From assembly GCA_900466945.1 (NCBI GenBank), contig UBNV01000011.1, positions 100,245-164,244 on the forward strand: 64,000 nt of DNA, read 5' to 3'. A program made the translations under genes and the position numbers. The notes under the pieces were generated by a model that worked only from the letters and a program-made list of their open reading frames with translations, ran no database searches and had not been told where the DNA came from. Position 1 is the first letter of the stretch, and each line of letters opens with the position of its first letter. Shown piece by piece: positions 47,012-55,231 of this stretch. Origin of the DNA: Hyphomicrobiales bacterium (GTDB taxonomy: Bacteria > Pseudomonadota > Alphaproteobacteria > Rhizobiales > Rhizobiaceae).

Positions 47012-47026
47012 ACAGGAAACCGCAGT

Positions 47027-47197
47027 ATGCAGTATATATACGACCCCATCAGTAAATCTGTCACTATTACGTCAGATGATGATGCCGTGATTCTAACAGG
47101 TCCTTTCAAAAATAAACGCGAAGCACTCCACGCTGCGAAAACATACAATACTAAAACCACCGATAAAACTACTGATATCGATGGAAATTCAAAGTAA
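47027..47197 (+). CDS. small AT-rich ORF, 56 codons, unknown
   Basis: Starts at ATG 15 bases after the GGDEF-EAL stop, with AGGAAACC just upstream, and ends at TAA 47195-47197. It encodes a hydrophilic peptide beginning MQYIYDPISKSVTITSDDDA with a Lys/Thr-rich tail. PFKNKREALHAAKTY looks like a helix. Base composition is clearly more AT-rich than its neighbours, which suggests recent arrival or low expression. No family recognised. The good ribosome-binding site and position behind a signalling gene make it worth listing. Confidence 0.5.
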   Translation: MQYIYDPISKSVTITSDDDAVILTGPFKNKREALHAAKTYNTKTTDKTTDIDGNSK

Positions 47198-47333
47198 TTT
47201 ACTCGCAGTGAGAGATACATGCTATTGCTGTGCAAGTGCCCCTGGTACCAAGAGGTGGCAGCGCCGACCAGTTCACTCAGTCAGTTGCAATTTGGCTTCC
47301 AGCGATGAAGGGAGAAAATCGTGGGAGCTTGAA

Positions 47334-48038
47334 ATGTTGAAGATACTTCTGGTCGAGGATGACCTTCTGGTGGCAAAGGCGATCAAACGTGACTGGCCCA
47401 TCCCCTCAGACCGGATCGACGTGAAACAGACATATGCAAAATGCGCCCGCCTCGTCGCAAGTGAGCAGGTCGATGAATACGACGTTCTGATCCTGGATAT
47501 GAATCTTCCAGACGGGAACGCGCTGCAGATCCTGCGCGAGTTGCGTTTTCGATCCCAATTGCCGGCCATCGTCATTTCAGGCGGCGGAAGTCCGGAAGTG
47601 CGGGCCAACACCCTGGACCTCGGCGCCGATGACTACGTGATGAAACCTTTCTCGATTCGCGAGCTACAGGCGCGCGTTTCCCGCGCAGTCCATCGTCTGC
47701 GGGGGCATGAGACCGTGGACAGAGTTTTCACCTTCAGGAACTTTCACTATTCGCCGGCAACGAAGGTGTTGCAGTCGCCGGACCGCGAATTTGTTCTGAC
47801 CAACATGGAGTCACGCCTGCTGTTTCAACTGATGAATACGGCTGGGAAGGTCTGCAGCCGGCAGCATCTCTCGGAAGCGGTGTGTTTTCGTCCCTTTCGC
47901 AGTGATGACAAGACCATCGACATTTACATCGCACGCTTGAGGGCGATCTTCTCGAACTTCCTTGATGAGGATGTGATCGAAACGGTCCGGGGCGTGGGCT
48001 ATCGATTTCTGCTCAAGCCCGACCGGAACGACATGTAA
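47334..48038 (+). CDS. OmpR-family response regulator
   Basis: 234 residues. I use the ATG at 47334 (GGGAG upstream). Receiver domain with Asp55 in LILDMNLPDG, acidic pair Glu8-Asp9-Asp10 and VMKPFS; winged helix with SRQHLSEAVCF, KTIDIYIARLRAIF and VRGVGYRF. No partner kinase follows in tandem; the hybrid kinase at 48049 converges on it with 10 bases between stops. It may be fed by that kinase or act alone in the block containing cyclic di-GMP genes. Confidence 0.9.
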   Translation: MLKILLVEDDLLVAKAIKRDWPIPSDRIDVKQTYAKCARLVASEQVDEYDVLILDMNLPDGNALQILRELRFRSQLPAIVISGGGSPEVRANTLDLGADDYVMKPFSIRELQARVSRAVHRLRGHETVDRVFTFRNFHYSPATKVLQSPDREFVLTNMESRLLFQLMNTAGKVCSRQHLSEAVCFRPFRSDDKTIDIYIARLRAIFSNFLDEDVIETVRGVGYRFLLKPDRNDM

Positions 48039-48048
48039 CGTCGCAGCA

Positions 48049-50457
48049 CTAGCCTAACGCCTTTTTTATAGCCCTGAGCAGTTCGTCGCGTGAAAAGGGT
48101 TTGGTCAGGGAGACGTCAGCGCGCACCGATGCCGCCGTCCATCTAGGATCCGCAGCAAAGCCCGACATGACGATGACAGGTATTCGGGGGATCGCCTGAA
48201 GGCAGGCGGATGCGACCTCAATCCCTGTTTCGGCGCCTGGCATTGCCAGATCCGTCAAGACGAGCTTCGGCCTCATCTTCAGCAGCTCTATCGCTTCAGC
48301 ACCCGTACCCGCCTCGGCATGGGTCACATCCAGTCTTGTGAGCAAGCGCGTAACTTGACGACGAATGAGGGGGTCGTCGTCAACGACCAATACATCGAAT
48401 CCATGGGCGATATCACCGGTGGCTCTGGTGACGCCAGAACGAGCGGCTTGCTTGGCACTTCGCACCCTCTGGGGAAGGAACAGCCTGGCAAGGGTACCCC
48501 CACCGGGCGCCGATTGCAGCATGATGTCGCCACCGGATTGCCGTGCGAACCCCTGCACCATGGAGAGGCCTAGGCCGGAGCCTCCCTGACCAGCCTTTGT
48601 CGTGAAGAACGGATCGAAGATCCGTGGCAAATTCTTCGAGCTGATGCCCACACCGGTGTCGCGTACACTTATAGAGACATATTTTCCGGGCCTCAGCGCA
48701 AGCTTGGCAAGCGTCTCGGCATCCTGCTCAACACGTGTCGTGACCACGACGCGACCTCTCCCCTCCATGGCATCACTGGCGTTCTTGATCAAGTTCACCA
48801 GAGCTGAGGTCAATTGCGCAAGATCGACGTCGGCAGTCAGGCTTCGGCGACTGTAGTCATAATGGATCTGGACATCCTTCCCGACAACCGTCTGAGCCAA
48901 GCGCCCGATCTGCCGAATGGCGGCATTGACGTCGACGGACATAGGCTCCAGGTTTTGTCGGCGCGCATAGGCCAAGAGTTGAGATGTGAGGTTGGCCGCA
49001 CGGCTGGATGCCGTCAGAATGTCGCTGACAACTTCCTTTTGATCCAGATCGGCGATGCAAGCCTCAAGATGTTCGGCAGCGCTTACGATGACGGTTAGGA
49101 GATTGTTGAAATCGTGCGCGATACCGCCGGTCATCTGCGCAATGCTTTCTAGGCGCGAACGCTCGGCGCGCTCCCGCTCTACGTTTAACTCCTGCGTCCA
49201 GTCCCGGAGTATGGACATCGACCGGCGCTGTCCCGACCGGAGACCCGAGAGAATGGAGGTGATCTCCAGAGTGACGGGACGTCCGGATTTGTGGCGGAAA
49301 ACGAGTTCGCCTTTAAACACCTTTTGCTGCGCCCGCTCGCTTATGGCGGACATGACCCTTTCGTCATCGGCGAAAAACCAATCGTCTCGCCGCATGCCGA
49401 TCATCTCTTCGGCTTCATAGCCGAGCATGGCACAGGCCGCCTTGTTGACACCAATGATGGTCTCGGTTCCTTTTCCGTGCATGTCCGGTGACGAAAAAAC
49501 GACACCATCGAGGGTGTTTTCAAACAAGAAGCGATAGACGAGATCGCTCTGCGCAAGCTCGTCTTTTATGGTACCCAAAGTGATCAGATGTTCGGTCGCC
49601 ACCCGAAGACGCTTGTCGAGCTTGAAAAGGAGATCGGTCAGACTTTCTTGCGTCACGAGCGCGGATGGCCACAGCACAAGCGTCTTTCGGCTGTGACCAT
49701 CAATCGAGGTGAAGGTTACATAGCCTAGAAAGTCCGCGTGTTCGGAACTGGCTGAGGTTTCTTCGAAAGAGACGACGCCGAAGGCTGGACGTTCCGGCAC
49801 AGCGGTAATCGCCGACAGAATTCTGTCCTCGCAGCCGCCTTCGCATCGGAGCGCCCATTCCACCGGGTGAACTTCGGTATTTTCCTTGAAGACCAGTGCG
49901 GATTTCGCATCCAGTACGTTGTCTTCGACCGTCTCCTTCAACTTTGTGCTGATTGGATGGGGGTCTTTAGGCGCTGCCTCGATGATCAAGGTGGTGAGCG
50001 GTCGCCTGCGCATATCGATCGCCTCTTGTGTCGTCTCGACGGCAACAGACATTACACCCTCGACACTGCCGTCGGCTGCAAAGATCGGACTGTAGCAAAA
50101 GGTGAAATAGCACTCTTCCACGCTCTGTGATTTTTGCAGTGGCAAGAGATGATCTCGAAACAGATGGGGTTGTTTCTCGGCCTTGACGCGATCGAGTGCT
50201 GGCTTCAAAAACTCCCAGATTTCGGGCCAGCTCTCAACGGCTTTGGCCCCGAACGCCCCCGGATGCTTGTCGCCGTAAATCCGGTTGTAGCCATCGTTGT
50301 AGATTTGGACGAGATCATCTCCCCAGGCAAGCCAGATCGGGAACAGAGATCCCAAGGCTGTCTGGACAACCGCCCGTCGCTCTGCGGGCCAGTCTTCAAT
50401 AGCGCCAAGTTCAGTCTGCGACCAATCGAACTCGGCGAGCAATCGAACATTTTCCAT
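48049..50457 (-). CDS. PAS-domain hybrid histidine kinase with receiver
   Basis: 802 residues, cytosolic. N-terminal PAS-like sensor (about 1-155; LFPIWLAWGDDLVQIYNDGY), a GAF-like middle region (about 160-300), a second PAS (about 310-425), HisKA with His448 in GGIAHDFNNLLT, ATPase domain with LVNLIKNASDAMEGRG and GSGLGLSMVQGFAR, and a C-terminal receiver with Asp736 in VLTDLAMPG. Both phosphorylation sites are present. It converges with the OmpR-type regulator and is divergent from the PilZ gene, so it may signal to either. Confidence 0.92.
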   Translation of the reverse strand: MENVRLLAEFDWSQTELGAIEDWPAERRAVVQTALGSLFPIWLAWGDDLVQIYNDGYNRIYGDKHPGAFGAKAVESWPEIWEFLKPALDRVKAEKQPHLFRDHLLPLQKSQSVEECYFTFCYSPIFAADGSVEGVMSVAVETTQEAIDMRRRPLTTLIIEAAPKDPHPISTKLKETVEDNVLDAKSALVFKENTEVHPVEWALRCEGGCEDRILSAITAVPERPAFGVVSFEETSASSEHADFLGYVTFTSIDGHSRKTLVLWPSALVTQESLTDLLFKLDKRLRVATEHLITLGTIKDELAQSDLVYRFLFENTLDGVVFSSPDMHGKGTETIIGVNKAACAMLGYEAEEMIGMRRDDWFFADDERVMSAISERAQQKVFKGELVFRHKSGRPVTLEITSILSGLRSGQRRSMSILRDWTQELNVERERAERSRLESIAQMTGGIAHDFNNLLTVIVSAAEHLEACIADLDQKEVVSDILTASSRAANLTSQLLAYARRQNLEPMSVDVNAAIRQIGRLAQTVVGKDVQIHYDYSRRSLTADVDLAQLTSALVNLIKNASDAMEGRGRVVVTTRVEQDAETLAKLALRPGKYVSISVRDTGVGISSKNLPRIFDPFFTTKAGQGGSGLGLSMVQGFARQSGGDIMLQSAPGGGTLARLFLPQRVRSAKQAARSGVTRATGDIAHGFDVLVVDDDPLIRRQVTRLLTRLDVTHAEAGTGAEAIELLKMRPKLVLTDLAMPGAETGIEVASACLQAIPRIPVIVMSGFAADPRWTAASVRADVSLTKPFSRDELLRAIKKALG

Positions 50458-50540
50458 CAGGAGCCTCAGCGGTTTTAGCGAACCCCACCCTCAGAGACGC
50501 AAATATCGAGGTCTTCAAGACGGTTTTTCATCAACTTGTA

Positions 50541-50556
50541 TTTTACCGTTTTTAAC
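50541..50556 (+). promoter_or_regulatory. 16-base promoter motif shared with the GGDEF-EAL gene
   Basis: TTTTACCGTTTTTAAC ends 49 bases before the PilZ start and is identical to 44693-44708. It also lies in the divergent promoter of the hybrid kinase. Confidence 0.6.
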
Positions 50557-50605
50557 AATCCCGCCACCTTTTATTTCCGGCTCCGGTCCAGCATCAGGCA
50601 CCATC

Positions 50606-51091
50606 ATGTGTGGGATATTGAAGATGAACAAACATTACTTGTCGAAAGTCACAAACGATCATGATCGGCGGGCGAGCCAAAGATACCGGTGCAAGGCCGT
50701 GATCCGCCTTCTGTACAAGCACTCGGCAAGACGACCGATCGCATCCTGTCGCGCTGTCATGGTAGATGTATCTCAGGCGGGTGCGTTGCTGGCGACCACG
50801 CTGAGCGATGTGCCGGCCAGCTTCTACATTGTCATCGGAAACTTCGAGTATTCTATTGGCTGCGTGGTTGTGCGCAAAGATGGAGGCAAGATGGCCGTCG
50901 AATTCATCAAGGAGCAACCCCGGAGGCTCATCGAAGCTTTTGCAATGTTGTCGTTCCCCATGGCGCCACTCTTCAGCATGAGCGATTTGTTGAAGAACCG
51001 CATGACGCAAGTTGCCCCTGAAGGTACAGGGGTATCTGCTGGACTTGTGCACCCCATCGCACCTGCCCATACCAGTCCTTCATCACCCTGA
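50606..51091 (+). CDS. PilZ-domain protein, cyclic di-GMP receptor type
   Basis: 161 residues. The PilZ signature is readable: Arg pair in DRRASQRYRC (RxxxR) and DVSQAGALL (D/NxSxxG), then a beta-barrel and a C-terminal helix around RRLIEAFAMLS. It should bind cyclic di-GMP. The ATG at 50606 or the one at 50624 may be the start; neither has a strong ribosome-binding site. It closes a block with a GGDEF-EAL enzyme and shares its promoter motif. Confidence 0.8.
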   Translation: MCGILKMNKHYLSKVTNDHDRRASQRYRCKAVIRLLYKHSARRPIASCRAVMVDVSQAGALLATTLSDVPASFYIVIGNFEYSIGCVVVRKDGGKMAVEFIKEQPRRLIEAFAMLSFPMAPLFSMSDLLKNRMTQVAPEGTGVSAGLVHPIAPAHTSPSSP

Positions 51092-51539
51092 TAATCAGGA
51101 AGAACCACATTCTCTCCCATCGCCTGAGCGTCTGCCTTTGAGATTGGTATAGAGGATAGCAACGTCCGAAATGGAGGCGCAAAGCGGAAATGATTTCCGC
51201 AAGGGGCCGATTGCAGACCGTACGCTGTTACGGCACGCGTAGCGATTAGCGGACGTCCCGAGCTTCTCTACTAAGACCACCAAAGTCTCTTGCGGTTGGA
51301 ATATTATATCGCTCGGTGATAGCGACCGCGATTTGCTGGCGGCTTTCAACAGAACTTCAATCACGGCTGCATGAAAGCTCCTGCGCAAGTCGTCCAAGCT
51401 CCTCGTCCCGAATGACTTGGAAGAACCACGCCGAAAAGTATCCCGCTCGTAGGTGACGCAGCCATCCCCCGCAGTCGTTAAGACCTAAGTGAAAAACGGA
51501 TGATTCCGCTGGGAAACCGGCCAGCGCCTATTCTGCAGG
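51092..51539. other. 448-base intergenic region
   Basis: No gene I can support. It carries repeat copy C. A minus-strand frame of about 100 codons crosses the repeat and has no protein-like features. Confidence 0.5.
51176..51210 (+). repeat. dispersed intergenic repeat, copy C
   Basis: GGCGCAAAGCGGAAATGATT followed by TCCGCAAGGGGCCGA differs from copy B at only a few bases and keeps the GCGGA/TCCGC pairing. GACCACCAAAG follows some 70 bases on, as after copy B. Confidence 0.65.
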
Positions 51540-51968
51540 TCAAAACTGAACCTGGAAGCCTTCATTGGCGCACGCTTCGCGAGGATGATGGACTGCAATC
51601 GCCCGTTCGGACAATCCACGAAACGGAAATGTGAGTCCAAGGACTTCCATCTCGATCATTCCGGTTGTGCAGTTCACCAGCACATCGACAACCGACCCGC
51701 GGCTGGCAAATCCGTCAGGCGTAACATCGACAACGGACCAGTCTATCGGGGTGCCCGTCCATCCGGTGTAAGGTGCTTCATATCCACCCCGTGTCTGATC
51801 GAACTGGGACACATCATCGATCAAACCAGTCGTGATCAAGAAGACCAGGCCGAAACCAATGAAAGCAAAAGCCTGAACCAATCTCCTCCAAGCGCCTAAG
51901 GGAGTGATGTCACGAGAAACCACCGCTGATCCAAGCCCTCGATCTGACGAGCGTTCAAGATTTGACAT
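51540..51968 (-). CDS. small membrane-anchored protein of unknown family
   Basis: 142 residues with one hydrophobic segment (about 29-48, LVQAFAFIGFGLVFLITTG) and a C-terminal domain of about 90 residues, probably periplasmic, containing two Cys (VNCTTG and EACAN). No family recognised. It overlaps the epimerase-like gene by 14 bases, so it is coupled to it. The overlap and good composition support a real gene. Confidence 0.65.
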   Translation of the reverse strand: MSNLERSSDRGLGSAVVSRDITPLGAWRRLVQAFAFIGFGLVFLITTGLIDDVSQFDQTRGGYEAPYTGWTGTPIDWSVVDVTPDGFASRGSVVDVLVNCTTGMIEMEVLGLTFPFRGLSERAIAVHHPREACANEGFQVQF

Positions 51969-52977
51969 CTTCGTTTCTCCTCAATGCGGCAAAGCTTGGC
52001 GTATCCGATACTGCCTGATTGGAAGTGTTCAGGGGGTGGGTCACCCTGCGGCTACCCCGCCAAGCTTCGATCGTTGCTTCAATTGCAGCTTCCATATTCG
52101 TTGGTTCGACATCGAATGCTGCACGCCAGTCGTCATCTCGGATGACGAAATCACGGACGAAGGAGTATTCCATTTCGAGCAGTTCGCCCGCGTCACGATT
52201 GAAGAGGCTGATGGCGCGCAAAATGGCGCGCGGCGTTCGCCGAATCTTCGGATCACCGACGCCGGCGATCTTTGCAGCGTGGGCAGCAAATGCCCGCAGT
52301 GGCATTGGAAGCAGCGACGGCACGTGCCAAGGCCGCCCCAAGGCTTCCGCCCTTGCACCGAGGTTGATCAGAGCCCGCGCAAAATCGGGTAGATAGGTAA
52401 AACTGTGCAATGCGTCGGGGTTGCCGAACCAGTTGATGGTACGGCCGCTGAGAAGCTCGGGCCAGAAGCGATCTCCAAGCGCTGATTGCTTGACCTCGGG
52501 CCCGAAGAAATCGGACGCCCGACCGGAGACAGCTCTGATCTCTTCTCCACGATGCGCCTCGAACAAGCGGTGGCTCATGCGGGCGCGGACACCTCCTTTA
52601 CTCGTGGCGGCACTCAGGGGCATGGTCTCGAAGAGTTCGCCTGCCACACCATAGCCGTAGAGATTTTCAGCGACGACAAGAACGGCTCCCGTTTGTCTCG
52701 CTGCAGCGATCGCGCCTTCCTGAAGCGCCATGAAGGTCCGCGCCCACTCCGTGTAGGCGGGTGCGGCACAGAAGTAGATGACATCAGCACCTCTGGCCGC
52801 GGAGATGGCGCTCGCAGGGTCGATCAGGTCGGCAGCAACAGACTCCGCCCCTGGCAGATCATTCGATCCGCTTCGGCTGACAAGGCGGACAGTCGCTCCC
52901 GCCTCAAGCAGTTGACGGGTCACTTCGCGCCCGAGCGGGCCGGCGCCGAAGACGACGTGTGTGGTGTTCATTTTCAT
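51955..52977 (-). CDS. NAD-dependent epimerase/dehydratase family protein
   Basis: 340 residues, extended/atypical SDR. Cofactor motif HVVFGAGPLGREVTRQLLEA; VLVVAENLYGYG contains the Tyr of the active site region, without a clean YxxxK. Members act on nucleotide sugars or reduce small ketones; without YxxxK the activity is uncertain. It lies downstream of the DUF4386 and Crp/Fnr genes on the same strand. Confidence 0.82.
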   Translation of the reverse strand: MKMNTTHVVFGAGPLGREVTRQLLEAGATVRLVSRSGSNDLPGAESVAADLIDPASAISAARGADVIYFCAAPAYTEWARTFMALQEGAIAAARQTGAVLVVAENLYGYGVAGELFETMPLSAATSKGGVRARMSHRLFEAHRGEEIRAVSGRASDFFGPEVKQSALGDRFWPELLSGRTINWFGNPDALHSFTYLPDFARALINLGARAEALGRPWHVPSLLPMPLRAFAAHAAKIAGVGDPKIRRTPRAILRAISLFNRDAGELLEMEYSFVRDFVIRDDDWRAAFDVEPTNMEAAIEATIEAWRGSRRVTHPLNTSNQAVSDTPSFAALRRNEDVKS

Positions 52978-53048
52978 GAGATTTGTCCTCTATGGGAATG
53001 ACGGTGCGAACCAGCGTCGGGCCGGGTTTCGGTCCGAGGCCGCTGACG

Positions 53049-53780
53049 TTAGCGAAGACGCCAGAAAAAGATTGCGAGTGCGAAGGTCCAGAGCTGCCAG
53101 AGAATTCCGGACAAGGTCAGGAGAACCGGAGATTCAATGCCGATCACCGACGGCAGCGTCGAAAAGAGGAGGATCGCGGCACCGACACCGGCACTCCCCA
53201 AAATGCGTGCTCCGCTGCGGATCAGGGTTGCCGACATAAGGATCGTCCAGATCCCGGCGAAAAGGCCGACCCCCAGGATTTCTCCGACCCCGCCAGCATA
53301 GGCGTTGAAAGCCTCATAGATTGCCGCAAGTGCAGCCCGGCTGCCTTCCGACGTGGCGGGATCGACGAAGCTGGTCGCAAGTGCGGGCATCAAGAACAGC
53401 CATCGAGTGATGCCGAGCGCTTTTGCAAAGCCCGCAAGCACACCGAAGGCCAGGGCGTTGCGCCCCATTCCAACACCCATCTTGAGCGCTGCCGGGATGA
53501 GTGCCGCGATCGGGATGAGCAGAAGGGCATGGATGAGATAGCTGAGATAGCCGAGGAAGACCGGAACTGACTGTTCGAGTATCAAAGGCAGGATGATGGC
53601 CGGGGGCTCATCCAGTGAGGCAGGCCAATTGATCGATGGGGCGAGGATGAAGAACGCCGCCCACATTGCGATGAATTGAGCGATGAGAAGCCCTGCAGCA
53701 AGGCGGCCATGGAATGAAGCTTGATCTTTTGCAGTCAGCGCAGATGCTGACGCCGCATTGGGGGTCGAGAGGTAGGTCAT
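53049..53780 (-). CDS. DUF4386-family membrane protein
   Basis: 243 residues from the ATG at 53780 (GGAG upstream). About six hydrophobic segments, with ITRWLFLMPALATSFVDP and EAFNAYAGGVGEILGVGLF typical of DUF4386, a family of unknown function often found beside regulators of stress genes. It follows the Crp/Fnr gene by 100 bases and precedes the epimerase-like gene by 71. Confidence 0.82.
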   Translation of the reverse strand: MTYLSTPNAASASALTAKDQASFHGRLAAGLLIAQFIAMWAAFFILAPSINWPASLDEPPAIILPLILEQSVPVFLGYLSYLIHALLLIPIAALIPAALKMGVGMGRNALAFGVLAGFAKALGITRWLFLMPALATSFVDPATSEGSRAALAAIYEAFNAYAGGVGEILGVGLFAGIWTILMSATLIRSGARILGSAGVGAAILLFSTLPSVIGIESPVLLTLSGILWQLWTFALAIFFWRLR

Positions 53781-53880
53781 CTGAGGCTCCAGTTGATTTC
53801 CGACGCACCTTTTGCCTCGGATGATGAAGGATAGGACGACAGGCATCCTGGCCTCATTGACCTTGGGTAAGAACGCGCCG

Positions 53881-54504
53881 TCAGTCGCGGGGTTTACGGG
53901 GACGGGCCAGTCGCCCCCGAATGCGGGACAGGCTCTCTGGCGTGACACCCAGAAAGCTCGCCAGGAGATATTGCGGCACCCGACGGACAATCTCTGGTCG
54001 GGTTTCGACGTAGTGGCGGTATCGATCGTCAGGAGAAAGGTTCAACAAGTTTGCAGCGCGGCGCTGGGAACCGAGAAAGCCCGCTTCAACCAACTTCCGG
54101 CCGAAGCGTTCGATGGCATGGTCTTCATCGTAAGCACGAAGCAAGGCCACGCGCGGCATGATCAGAAGCGTCGATTCCTCGACGGCCTCGATCGTCTGAG
54201 TAGCCGGCGCGCCGGTCAGAAAGCTTCCCGCATCGGTGACAGTGCCACCTTCGTCAAAAAACTGCCCGGTCCGTTCGTCGCCAGTCGCTGCGTCGATGTA
54301 AAAGTATCTGAGCAAGCCAATGTGAATGTGGAACAGATGTGTTGCCGTCTCTCCTGCCCGGAGAACCTGAGAACCCTTTGGCACAGTTGCAATACGGGAG
54401 GCTGACATCAGCCGAGCGAGCGCGTCTTCATGCGGCACGAGAGGTTTGACCGCCTCCGTCAGCAATCTGACAAAGCCGGCATGAGGGGCACTCTGATCGG
54501 TCAT
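53881..54504 (-). CDS. Crp/Fnr-family transcriptional regulator
   Basis: 207 residues. N-terminal cyclic-nucleotide-binding-like barrel (SRIATVPKGSQVLRAGE, GLLRYFYIDAATGDERTGQF) and a C-terminal winged helix with PQYLLASFLGVTPESLSRIR. No Fnr-type Cys cluster, so oxygen sensing through FeS is unlikely. It is upstream of the DUF4386, epimerase and membrane-protein genes and may regulate them. Confidence 0.9.
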   Translation of the reverse strand: MTDQSAPHAGFVRLLTEAVKPLVPHEDALARLMSASRIATVPKGSQVLRAGETATHLFHIHIGLLRYFYIDAATGDERTGQFFDEGGTVTDAGSFLTGAPATQTIEAVEESTLLIMPRVALLRAYDEDHAIERFGRKLVEAGFLGSQRRAANLLNLSPDDRYRHYVETRPEIVRRVPQYLLASFLGVTPESLSRIRGRLARPRKPRD

Positions 54505-54620
54505 TGAACCGGCCTTTCTGTTCGCAGTGCATCACAGTCAATGCTACCAGCGAAGATGATGCGAAGACATCCGAGGCCTACGTCGGTTATCGAAGGCCGA
54601 TAGCTCACGATCGGCCTTGG

Positions 54621-55226
54621 CTATGGCAGGTGATCGCCTGGTGCTCGCGGCAGAAATCGTGGAACCCAGGCGTCGATCCGGAAGACGGCCGCAACAAGGG
54701 CGCAGACGCCTGATACACCGCGCATGAGCCAGACTGGCTGTCGACCAGTGATGAAACGATGACGATGCGCGAGCGCCATCAAAGCGATCCCGTCGCGAAG
54801 GTTACGAGGCGGCAATCGCCTCTCTCGAGTGAGCCCATAGATGACCTCAAAGAAGTGATCGGCATGATGCGCCGGCCAAAGCTCAACTTCGATCAAGGTC
54901 GCCGCAACCGCCTGTCCAATGTCTGCGCCGCCTGGCGCATAGGTATGAAGAACGCCGGGCGGAACTTCGAGACATTCACCTTCCCCAAGGCGCACGATCT
55001 GGTCCGCGATGGTGATCTCGAGTGTACCCGACAAAACCGTAAAGCGTTCGGTTTGGGCCAAGTGGCGATGAAGCGGTACGGGATCGGCATCAAGCCCGAT
55101 ATCCTCGCGGAACCTCAAGATCTCCGGCGGAGCCGCAAGGAATGTCAGCGCCTTCCCGGGAGCGTTCAGTGTAGCGCCCGGGGTCGGACTTTGCCGCACC
55201 GCGCCGGAAAATGAGAGGCTTTCCAT
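54621..55226 (-). CDS. cupin-domain protein
   Basis: 201 residues from the ATG at 55226. The cupin barrel is visible as VPLHRHLAQTERFTVLSG (first motif with His, His, Glu-like pattern) and ECLEVPPGVLHTYAPGG (second motif with His), followed by a C-terminal part with several hydrophobic stretches (about 145-190). Five bases separate it from the nitroreductase-like gene, so they are cotranscribed. Metal-dependent binding or catalysis is likely; substrate unknown. Confidence 0.82.
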   Translation of the reverse strand: MESLSFSGAVRQSPTPGATLNAPGKALTFLAAPPEILRFREDIGLDADPVPLHRHLAQTERFTVLSGTLEITIADQIVRLGEGECLEVPPGVLHTYAPGGADIGQAVAATLIEVELWPAHHADHFFEVIYGLTRERRLPPRNLRDGIALMALAHRHRFITGRQPVWLMRGVSGVCALVAAVFRIDAWVPRFLPRAPGDHLP

Positions 55227-55231
55227 CGTGG

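Noticed and set aside
48038..48049. Terminator between the convergent response regulator and hybrid kinase genes
   Set aside because: Only a 4-base CGAC/GTCG pairing is visible, which is too weak to call.
54504..54620. Possible operator between the cupin and Crp/Fnr genes
   Set aside because: No TTGAT-N4-ATCAA-like or other convincing symmetric site was seen.
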